DNA of 64,000 nucleotides from JANQFM01 sp035471925 (GTDB lineage Bacteria > Acidobacteriota > UBA6911 > RPQK01 > DATIPO01), in contig DATIPO010000005.1 in NCBI GenBank assembly GCA_035471925.1, positions 43,230 through 107,229 on the forward strand, in the 5' to 3' direction. This document shows, one piece after another, positions 28,478-35,516 of this stretch. Numbering within the stretch: position 1 is the stretch's first letter; the number at the start of each line of letters is the position of its first letter. Made by a program: the position numbers and the translations under genes. Below the pieces are notes generated by a model. The model saw nothing but the letters and a program-made list of their open reading frames with translations. It did not search any database and was not told the DNA's origin.

Positions 28478-28717
28478 ATGAAACTGCGGATAGCCTTCCT
28501 AACCCTACTGACGGCTTTGCTGTGTATGGGCCTGGTGTCCATGGCCGTTGCCGTACCCGACTCGGTTCCCCGCTGCGAATGCTACGTGAACTGTCCGGGC
28601 AATTGCGGAATCGTATCGGTTGCCGGATTCTGCATGGACGCCAACGGGCGCAACTGGACTCTCTACAACGGCGACTGCGACGAACTCTTCTGCTGGGACT
28701 TCCCGCTTGTCCCCTAG
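28478..28717 (+). CDS. 79-residue Cys-rich exported peptide
   Basis: The ATG at 28478 has AAGGAG eight bases upstream. A signal peptide (about 1-25, ending in AVAVP) precedes a 50-residue mature part with six cysteines in the order CEC, CPGNC, C, C and C, suggesting a small disulfide-bonded protein. I recognise no family. It sits inside the cobalamin island, between btuF and the riboswitch-controlled btuB, which raises the possibility of a role in B12 handling, but position alone is weak evidence. The protein at 5346-5711 is built in a similar way. Confidence 0.6.
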   Translation: MKLRIAFLTLLTALLCMGLVSMAVAVPDSVPRCECYVNCPGNCGIVSVAGFCMDANGRNWTLYNGDCDELFCWDFPLVP

Positions 28718-28741
28718 CCGGCCTCGCTATTCTCGGGCCGG
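28718..28741 (+). terminator. Possible terminator hairpin after the small Cys-rich gene
   Basis: CCGGCC (28718-28723) pairs with GGCCGG (28736-28741) across 12 bases directly at the stop codon. No T-run follows, so termination is uncertain. Confidence 0.3.
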
Positions 28742-28775
28742 GTCGCTTTCAACCGATCCGGCCGACCTCCCACGC

Positions 28776-28805
28776 TTGACAGCCCGCCATCGGATGCACT
28801 AGCGT
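28776..28805 (+). promoter_or_regulatory. Candidate sigma-70 promoter for the riboswitch transcript
   Basis: A perfect TTGACA at 28776-28781 is followed after 17-18 bases by a poor -10 candidate (CTAGCG or TAGCGT, 28799-28805). Its position about 30 bases before the riboswitch fits. Only the -35 match is strong. Confidence 0.4.
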
Positions 28806-28831
28806 GGCCATCTAACAATTCAAAACTGAGC

Positions 28832-29014
28832 TGCGGTCGAATGTATGGGAAGCCGGTGAGATTCCGGCGCTGCCCTCGCAACTGTGATCGGGGCGAAACC
28901 TGCTCATGCCACTGCTTCGAGCAAGCGGGAAGGCGCAGGGAGTAGAGTTGCCCGTAAGCCAGGAGACCGATTCGAACCGTGCCTCTGAACCGCCTCCGAA
29001 GGGGAGGCTGGAGG
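28832..29014 (+). promoter_or_regulatory. Cobalamin riboswitch with translational expression platform
   Basis: The conserved elements are in the right order: GGGAAGCCGGTGA (about 28847-28859), CCGGCGCTGCCCTCGCAACTG, the B12-box-like ATGCCACTG (28906-28914), then GGGAAGGCG, AGTAGA and GTAAGCCAGGAGACC (28955-28969). After the aptamer, CCTCC at 28993-28997 can pair with GGGGAGG at 29001-29007 or with the ribosome site GGAGG at 29010-29014, so B12 binding could hide or expose the start of btuB at 29019. The aptamer is close to textbook; the switching mechanism is inferred from pairing. Confidence 0.95.
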
Positions 29015-29018
29015 AACC

Positions 29019-31466
29019 ATGTTTGAAAACGCTCCTTCCCCGGCTGAACGGCTGACTCGTTCGGCCCTCTCGCTCGCTCTCCTTTCCATTTCTTTGCTGG
29101 CCGGATCGGCGGCGTTGCAGGCCGCCAACAGCCCCAAGGCGGCTTCGCTGGCCGGAAGAGTCGTCGATCCCAGCGGGGCGGGAGTTCCCGCCGCCGAGGT
29201 CGAAGTAGAGGCCCTGGACGGCCGCTTTCTGCGATCGGCTACCACCGACCGGCAGGGACAGTTTTCGCTCTCGTCTCTGAGGCGCGGAGGCTATCTGCTC
29301 AAGGTGACGGCGCAGGGGTTCTCGACCACGGTGCGGCGTGTCGAAGTCGTGCCCGGGGTAAGCACCGACCTTGAAATCAACCTGCCTCTGGCCGCCATCG
29401 AGGACAAGGTGATCGTCGTGGCTTCCGGTCGTCCGCAAAACGCCGCCGACTCGGCCAAGTCGGTGACTGTCCTGAGCCGCGATCAGTTGGACGGGCAGGG
29501 CGAATTCGCCTTGGCTGACGCATTGCGGCTGGCGCCCAGCATGATGGTGTCCCAGGTAGGTGGTCCGGGAGCCTTCACCACGGTCAAGACCCGTGGCCTG
29601 CGCAATCAGGACACGGCCTTTCTGATCGACGGCATCCGTTTCCGCGATGCCGCCGCCATCGAGGGCGACGCCACCGCCTTCCTGGAGAACTTGCAGTTGG
29701 CGGGCCTGGAGCGCATCGAAGTGCAGCGAGGATCAGGCTCCTCGCTGCACGGCTCCAACGCCATTGCCGGAGTCGTCAATCTGGTGAGCGAAAGCGGAGG
29801 CGGAGATACCGAGGGCCTCTTGGAAGTCGAAGGCGGCGGACTGGGTCTGCTGCGGGGGCTGGGACGCATCAGCGGCGGATCGGAGGACGGCTCGATTGCC
29901 TTCAGCGCCGCCCTTACCCACCTCAACATCAGCGACGGGGTGGACGGCAACGACGCCTTGCGCAATACCTCTCTGCGGGGCGGGTTCGATTGGAGTCCCA
30001 GGCCGGAAACGCGCCTGAGAGCCCGCCTTCTGGCGGTGGACGCTTTCAGCCAGCTCAACGACTCCAGCTTCGCCGCGCCTGGCGCCACGCTGCCGCCGAG
30101 CGGCGTTGTCGAGGCGGTGCCGCTGCCTCAGGATCAGATCGACCGGCTGCTGGCGGGAGAGACTCCCGATTTCGGGAGGGCCACCTACGTGCCCGATCTG
30201 GACGATCCCGACAACCAGCGCAATTCGCTTCTCTTCAACTCCCTTCTGCAATGGGATCATCGGCTGCCCGGAGGCCTCGGTTACACCCTCAGCTACGGAT
30301 TCACGTCCACCGACCGCCAATTCACCGACGGACCCGGGGGGCAGCAATTCGAGCCCTCCGGCAACACCCTAAGCGAGCTTGACGGACGCATCCACCTGCT
30401 GCGGGCAGAACTCGACTACCGGCTGGGCCGTCATCACGCCATCAGCGCCGGATACGAGTATGAGAGGCAGCGCTTCCTCAGCCGCGACCTTTCCAGCGAC
30501 GTCTTCTCCTCGGCCCAGGCCACCGAGTCCAGCCATGCCTTTTTCATCCAGGACCAGATGCGTTTCTTGAGCGAGCGCCTGGAGATTTCCCTGGCAGGGC
30601 GGGCCCAGAGCTTTCGCCTTCTTCAGCCTGCATTCCAGGGCGGGATTTCTCCCTACCAAGACATTTCAGCCTTCGATTCGCCGCCCACGGCCTACACTGC
30701 CGACGGGTCCATCGCCTATTTCTTTCCCGCCTCGGGGACCAAGATCCGCGGCCACGTGGGCAACGGCTACCGGGCTCCTTCCCTCTTCAACCGCTTGGGG
30801 ACCACCTTCTTCGCCGGGTCCTTCTCGCCCCTCGGCGATCCGCGACTGCGTCCCGAGCGCAGTGTCAGCTTCGATGCAGGATTCGACCAGACGCTGGCCG
30901 ATCAACGCGTCCGCTTCTCGGCCACCTACTTCTACACGCGCTTGCAGGAATCGATCGTCTTCGACTTTCTCGACGCTTCCTCCGATCCCTTCGGACGCTT
31001 CGGGGGATATTCCAACGACCGCGGGGGAATCTCGCGTGGAGTGGAGTTGGAATGGGCCTTTTCGCCGCTCCCCATCTGGGATCTCAGCGCCTCTTACACC
31101 TACACCAATTCCGATCTCAGCCGCGATTTGGCGGGAACAGGCTTCGCTACCTCTCTGGGAGTCCCGGAACACCTGTTCGTGCTGGCCTCGCGGGTCCGCC
31201 CCACGGCGCGCCTGGAGCTGAACTTCCATCTCTATGCCACCAGCAGCTATTTGCACCGCTTCTTCGTCGATACCGGCAACCGCGATTTCCGATTCGATGG
31301 CCGCCGCCGTGCCGACTTGGGCGCCAACTACCGGGTTTGGGTCAACGACCACCGCAAGGTGCGCCTCTACGTGCAGGTTGAGAACCTCTTCGACCAGGCC
31401 TATTTCGAAACCGGCTTTCGCACTCCCGGCCTGACGGCCAGAGCAGGGGTTGCCTACGAGTATTAG
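29019..31466 (+). CDS. btuB: TonB-dependent cobalamin receptor with carboxypeptidase-regulatory-like domain
   Basis: 815 residues. After a signal peptide (LLSISLLAGSAALQA) comes a CarboxypepD_reg-like domain (about 40-120: LAGRVVDPSGAGVPAAEVEVEAL), then the plug with SVTVLSRDQLDGQGEFALADALRLAP and RGSGSSLHGSNAIAGVVNL, and a 22-strand type barrel ending in a C-terminal Tyr (AGVAYEY). Placed directly behind a cobalamin riboswitch and before cobT, so it is called BtuB by context; sequence alone shows only a TonB receptor. GGAGG precedes the ATG by four bases. Confidence 0.88.
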   Translation: MFENAPSPAERLTRSALSLALLSISLLAGSAALQAANSPKAASLAGRVVDPSGAGVPAAEVEVEALDGRFLRSATTDRQGQFSLSSLRRGGYLLKVTAQGFSTTVRRVEVVPGVSTDLEINLPLAAIEDKVIVVASGRPQNAADSAKSVTVLSRDQLDGQGEFALADALRLAPSMMVSQVGGPGAFTTVKTRGLRNQDTAFLIDGIRFRDAAAIEGDATAFLENLQLAGLERIEVQRGSGSSLHGSNAIAGVVNLVSESGGGDTEGLLEVEGGGLGLLRGLGRISGGSEDGSIAFSAALTHLNISDGVDGNDALRNTSLRGGFDWSPRPETRLRARLLAVDAFSQLNDSSFAAPGATLPPSGVVEAVPLPQDQIDRLLAGETPDFGRATYVPDLDDPDNQRNSLLFNSLLQWDHRLPGGLGYTLSYGFTSTDRQFTDGPGGQQFEPSGNTLSELDGRIHLLRAELDYRLGRHHAISAGYEYERQRFLSRDLSSDVFSSAQATESSHAFFIQDQMRFLSERLEISLAGRAQSFRLLQPAFQGGISPYQDISAFDSPPTAYTADGSIAYFFPASGTKIRGHVGNGYRAPSLFNRLGTTFFAGSFSPLGDPRLRPERSVSFDAGFDQTLADQRVRFSATYFYTRLQESIVFDFLDASSDPFGRFGGYSNDRGGISRGVELEWAFSPLPIWDLSASYTYTNSDLSRDLAGTGFATSLGVPEHLFVLASRVRPTARLELNFHLYATSSYLHRFFVDTGNRDFRFDGRRRADLGANYRVWVNDHRKVRLYVQVENLFDQAYFETGFRTPGLTARAGVAYEY

Positions 31467-31485
31467 GGACCACCGAGATCCGATC

Positions 31486-32541
31486 ATGAAGACGACCTTG
31501 GAAGAGACTTTGCGGGCCATCCAGCCTGTCCAAGCTGAGCACCTCGAGCACTACCGTGACCGTCTCGATCAGCTCACCAAGCCGCGCGGTTCGCTGGGGC
31601 GGCTGGAAGAGGTGGCGGCCCGCTTCGGCGCCATCCGCCACCCCCGCCCCCACACCCAGGGCAAAGTCATCTTCACCTTCGCCGCCGATCACGGAGTGGC
31701 CCGCCAGGGCGTCAGCCTTTATCCCTCGGAGGTGACGGCCCAGATGGTCAGGAACTTTCTGGCCGGTGGCGCCGCCATCAACGTCCTCTGCCGCCACTAC
31801 GGCATTCGCAACGTAGTGGTTGACGTGGGGGTGGATGCCGATTTGAGCCAACTGGAAGGACTGCGCCACAGCAAGGTTGCCAGGGGGACGCAGGACTTGA
31901 GCCAGGGGCAAGCCATGACCCGCCGTCAGGCTTTGCGGGCCATGCAAGTCGGCATCGATCTGGCTCAGGAATTCGCCGAGGAAGGTTTCCACCTGATGGG
32001 GACGGGCGAGATGGGCATCGGCAATACAACCGCCTCCAGCGCCGTTTTCTCGGCTCTGAGCGGACTCGACCCCGATAAGACGACCGGCGCCGGAACCGGC
32101 ATCGACCAGCAGCGCCGCCGGCACAAAGTCGAGGTCATCCGGCAGAGCCTGCAACGGCACCGCCCTGACCCTTCCGATCCGCTGGAGGTGCTGAGCGCGG
32201 TGGGAGGATTCGAGATCGCCGCCATCGCCGGGCTCATCCTGGGAGGAGCCGCCCTCCGCTCGGCTCTGGTGGTGGACGGCTTCATCTCCACCGCCGGCGC
32301 CGCACTGGCTCTGGCCTTCTCGCCGACGGTGGGCGATTACCTTTTCTTTTCCCATTGCTCTAACGAATCGGGCCACGCCCGGGTGCTCAGGTGGCTGGGC
32401 GTGCGTCCTCTACTCGATCTCGATTTGCGTTTGGGAGAAGGCACGGGGGCTGCCATTGCAATCGACCTTGTTGAGGCGTCCTGGAAGCTGCTCTGTGAAA
32501 TGGCCACCTTCGGCGAAGCGGCGGTCAGCCAATCTTCCTGA
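31486..32541 (+). CDS. cobT: Nicotinate-nucleotide:dimethylbenzimidazole phosphoribosyltransferase
   Basis: 351 residues from the ATG at 31486. It activates the lower ligand of cobalamin (DMB) to alpha-ribazole phosphate during salvage. Diagnostic stretches: LTKPRGSLGRLE near the start, FAADHGVARQGVSLYPSEVTAQMV, LMGTGEMGIGNTTASSA, and the catalytic-Glu region near the C-terminus (DLDLRLGEGTGAAIAIDL). It is 20 bases after btuB and so shares the riboswitch transcript. No other lower-ligand or late cobamide gene (cobS, cobU) is here. Confidence 0.95.
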   Translation: MKTTLEETLRAIQPVQAEHLEHYRDRLDQLTKPRGSLGRLEEVAARFGAIRHPRPHTQGKVIFTFAADHGVARQGVSLYPSEVTAQMVRNFLAGGAAINVLCRHYGIRNVVVDVGVDADLSQLEGLRHSKVARGTQDLSQGQAMTRRQALRAMQVGIDLAQEFAEEGFHLMGTGEMGIGNTTASSAVFSALSGLDPDKTTGAGTGIDQQRRRHKVEVIRQSLQRHRPDPSDPLEVLSAVGGFEIAAIAGLILGGAALRSALVVDGFISTAGAALALAFSPTVGDYLFFSHCSNESGHARVLRWLGVRPLLDLDLRLGEGTGAAIAIDLVEASWKLLCEMATFGEAAVSQSS

Positions 32542-32576
32542 ACGCCCCCCCGTCAATCGAGTAAGATAGAAGTTCC

Positions 32577-34463
32577 GTGGATCAATCGTCTCAAAGCAGT
32601 TCGTCAGGGTCGTCAGGGGGTTTGCGCGGCCAAGTCAAATCGCTGCCTCCCTGGGGCAAAGCGCTGCTGGGATGCGGCGTGGGTTGCCTGGGTCTGGTCG
32701 TGATCGGCGTCGTCCTCTTTTCCATCGGCGCCTACTATATGGTCTCGCCGGGCGCTCAGATCGCCACCGACACCATCGTGGGGCCTGAATCGCAGGCCGT
32801 CTTCCGCCTCTACGGAGGTCGTCAAGACTCGCAGTTGGGCTCCCTCCTGGTGATGATGGTCAACGAGATCCAGCGAGCCGACCGCCAGAACATGCCTGAG
32901 GGGCTGCAATGGCTGTCGGGTCTGGGAAATCAGTCCCAGGCCAAGGAGCTCGAGCGCTGGGTCGAGCTGGAAGCCACCGTGACCATGGAAGAGGGCGAAC
33001 TGGGCCTGGAGCCGGTTGCCGCCGTCAACCTTCCCCTTTACGCGCGTCTGGCCCGCTGGGCCATCACTTGGACCGGTACCGCTACACCCTACGCCGGCTA
33101 CACCTACTATCGTTATCCGGACCGCAATAACCCGCTGCGGGAGCGCAACGAACCCGTGTTTGCCTTCGCCGACAACACCCTGATCGTCGCCGGGGATAGG
33201 CGATCCATGGAGGCGGTCCTCAATCGCCTGGCCTCGGACGGCCCCGTTGAATTGCCGCCCACTCTCGAGGAGCCGCTGAGCAGGTTGCACGACCAATGGG
33301 ACTTCTACGGCGTGGCCGAGTCCGGCGTACTCAGGGGGGACTTCTTCGACAATCCCGAGTTGGACAGCAGCTACCGGCAACTGGAAGTCGGCCTCGCGGC
33401 CGACGGGGAAGACTCGGTGAGCGGACGCCTGACCTTGCACTTCAGCGATCAGGAAACGGCTCTTCGCGCCGAGCCTATGGTGGAAGAGTATTTCCGCGCC
33501 CGGCAGGATGAACTGCGCCTGGAAGGGCTGACTACGACCTGCACGGTTCGGCGACTGGGCACCCAAGTGGCCACCAATTTCTCCTTGCTGGGCCTCAGGC
33601 TTTACCTGCGCCAGGCCTTTGAGGAAGAGCGCAACCGGCGGGACAGATTCATCGCGGCCGGCACGCACACCGCTTCGGGGGAGGACAATGACAGCCAGCC
33701 TTGGCCCTGGAAGTCGGCTTCCGGCCACAGCGTAGAGTTCGAAAGTCTGCAGGAATTCGAAGATTTTTTGCGCAGCGCAAAGGTCGTCGATTACCAACAA
33801 CTGTTGGAGGGCATCAACCACTCTCAAAAAGTCCTGTTGGAAATGGACGGCCTGCGCCTGCACGCTATTTTTAGAAGCGCAAGCGCCGTCAAGACCCGAA
33901 CCTACCGCAGCGGGCGGCGGGTCGAGCTGCGCGATGACTTCATCTTCGAGTGCGCCGCCTTCGAGATGGCCCGCCTGTTGGGACTCGATCATGTTCCGCC
34001 TACCGTCGAACGCACCCTGATGGGCCGTCCGGGAACGCTGCAAGCCTGGGTCCCCGAGGCCCGCAGCGAAGGCCAGATCCGCCCCGCGCAGAACCTGCGC
34101 GACGATCCGCGCATCCGCCGCCAGTACCGGCGCATGTGGATCTTCGACAACCTCATCTATAACGATGACCGCAACCCCACCAACATCCTCTTCGACACCG
34201 ACGGCAAGCTGTGGATGATCGATCACACCCAGGCCTTCCGCAAGTACCCGGAACTTCCCTACCCCACCCTGGCCGGACAATGCGAGCGTACTCTTTTCGA
34301 GCGCCTGCGGGCTCTGCCCGATGGGCGGATCCGTGAGGCTCTGAGTCCTTATCTCGAGGCGCCTCAGATCGACGCCCTGCTGCAGCGCCGCCAACTCCTG
34401 GTCGATCACCTGCTGGATCTGGCCGACGAGCACGGCTTCGACGAAGTCATCCTCCCGGACTAA
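32577..34463 (+). CDS. Membrane-anchored protein with HipA/PI3K-like kinase domain
   Basis: 628 residues from a GTG. A Ser-rich, basic start precedes one membrane segment (about 29-55), so the charge pattern predicts the bulk outside the cytoplasm. A central region of about 350 residues has no recognised domain. The last 220 residues follow the atypical-kinase pattern of HipA, PI3/4-kinase and Fam20-like proteins: FECAAFEMARLLGLDHVPPTVER, then FDNLIYNDDRNPTNILF (about 522-540; Asp and Asn expected at the active site) and KLWMIDHTQAFR, the metal-binding equivalent of DFG. A Lys in the region RSASAVKTRTY may be the ATP lysine. The family match is by motif only and activity is not shown. Upstream is cobT, 35 bases away. 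Confidence 0.7.
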   Translation: MDQSSQSSSSGSSGGLRGQVKSLPPWGKALLGCGVGCLGLVVIGVVLFSIGAYYMVSPGAQIATDTIVGPESQAVFRLYGGRQDSQLGSLLVMMVNEIQRADRQNMPEGLQWLSGLGNQSQAKELERWVELEATVTMEEGELGLEPVAAVNLPLYARLARWAITWTGTATPYAGYTYYRYPDRNNPLRERNEPVFAFADNTLIVAGDRRSMEAVLNRLASDGPVELPPTLEEPLSRLHDQWDFYGVAESGVLRGDFFDNPELDSSYRQLEVGLAADGEDSVSGRLTLHFSDQETALRAEPMVEEYFRARQDELRLEGLTTTCTVRRLGTQVATNFSLLGLRLYLRQAFEEERNRRDRFIAAGTHTASGEDNDSQPWPWKSASGHSVEFESLQEFEDFLRSAKVVDYQQLLEGINHSQKVLLEMDGLRLHAIFRSASAVKTRTYRSGRRVELRDDFIFECAAFEMARLLGLDHVPPTVERTLMGRPGTLQAWVPEARSEGQIRPAQNLRDDPRIRRQYRRMWIFDNLIYNDDRNPTNILFDTDGKLWMIDHTQAFRKYPELPYPTLAGQCERTLFERLRALPDGRIREALSPYLEAPQIDALLQRRQLLVDHLLDLADEHGFDEVILPD

Positions 34464-34502
34464 GGAAAGCCCCCTAGGGCAGGTGGGAGGCGCATCCTCG
34501 CG

Positions 34503-34530
34503 GCCCTCCTCCGCCAAGACCATGGAGGGC
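34503..34530. repeat. Inverted repeat between convergent genes
   Basis: GCCCTCC (34503-34509) and GGAGGGC (34524-34530) are exact complements with a 14-base loop, placed between two convergent stop codons. It could serve as a bidirectional terminator, but no T-run flanks it. Confidence 0.35.
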
Positions 34531-34541
34531 TTCGCGATTTG

Positions 34542-35516
34542 CTAAGGCCTACCCAGCGTCACCGTCTCCCCTTCCCGAGCTACCCTCATCCCGGCCTCCT
34601 CCACCGCCTTGCGGGCCCGGGAATCAGCATCAAGAGCCGGGTTCGTGTGATTGAGATGAATGAAGCGGACCTTAGCCCGCTCCTCCGCCGGCAGGGAAGC
34701 GAAGCGCTCCATACTGTGAGTGATGAAGGGATGCGGAAACCCGCTCATGTCGCGCCCCGGAATCTCTCCGTTGGCAAAGAAGCTGCCGTCCAGGTAGGCC
34801 ACGTCGACCTGTCGGATGACGTCTTCGATGCGGGTTCCCTGCTCGTCCCACTCCTCCCAACCGTCGATGTCGGGAATGAAGAGCACCGAGCGCTCCGGCC
34901 CCTCGATGCGGAACCCCACCACCTCCGAGTACTCCTGCCGGTGGGGTACGGACAGCGGGGTCACCTTCAAGTCGGCGGCCAGTTCAACCGTTTCATTGGC
35001 CCGCAGGTCCCGCAATTGGATATTGCCGTAGCGTACGAGCTGATCCCAGGGTCCGTTGCTGCGCAGGAACTGGCCCATGCGGGGCATGGCATAGACGGGC
35101 ACCTGACGCGCTCCCAGCGACTCGTGTCCCAGCAGCATCAACCCGGTGTAATGCCCGATGTGGGCATGGGTCAGGAAGATGCCTTCAAGGCCCGGCGAGT
35201 CCGGATGCGGGGCCGTCCGGTCGAGGTGATGGAGCTGACGCTTGAAGTCGGGCGTGGCCTCGAACATCCAGCGCCGTCCGCTGCGCGGATCGACGAGTCC
35301 CAGACTGACCACACGCCGGACCTGGGCCGGATCCTCCCACCCCGGATGGTGCTTGCTTCCGGTTTGGGGCGCCCCGCCGTCCTGGGCGATCCCCAGGACC
35401 ACCAAATAGGGCCCCTGACCGGGCGAAGCTTCCTGCCCCGCCGCCAGCAGGGTGCTGGCCAAACCCACCAGCCAGGCCAGCCCGCACAGGATTAGTCGGG
35501 ATAGATGTCGTTCCAC
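34542..35516 (-). CDS. Exported PqqB-like metallo-beta-lactamase-fold hydrolase
   Basis: 324 residues from a GTG at 35516 that has AGGAGG just upstream and gives a signal peptide (LILCGLAWLVGLASTLLAAG); it overlaps the end of the upstream S9 peptidase gene by 25 bases. The fold is marked by VVLGIAQDGGAPQ and LTHAHIGHYTGL, where the metallo-hydrolase motif keeps HxH but has GH for DH, as in PqqB and its relatives. Further metal-ligand His occur in SVPHRQEYSEVV and FIHLNHTNP. There is no PQQ operon here, so the PqqB resemblance is to the superfamily only. The substrate is unknown. Confidence 0.8.
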   Translation of the reverse strand: MERHLSRLILCGLAWLVGLASTLLAAGQEASPGQGPYLVVLGIAQDGGAPQTGSKHHPGWEDPAQVRRVVSLGLVDPRSGRRWMFEATPDFKRQLHHLDRTAPHPDSPGLEGIFLTHAHIGHYTGLMLLGHESLGARQVPVYAMPRMGQFLRSNGPWDQLVRYGNIQLRDLRANETVELAADLKVTPLSVPHRQEYSEVVGFRIEGPERSVLFIPDIDGWEEWDEQGTRIEDVIRQVDVAYLDGSFFANGEIPGRDMSGFPHPFITHSMERFASLPAEERAKVRFIHLNHTNPALDADSRARKAVEEAGMRVAREGETVTLGRP

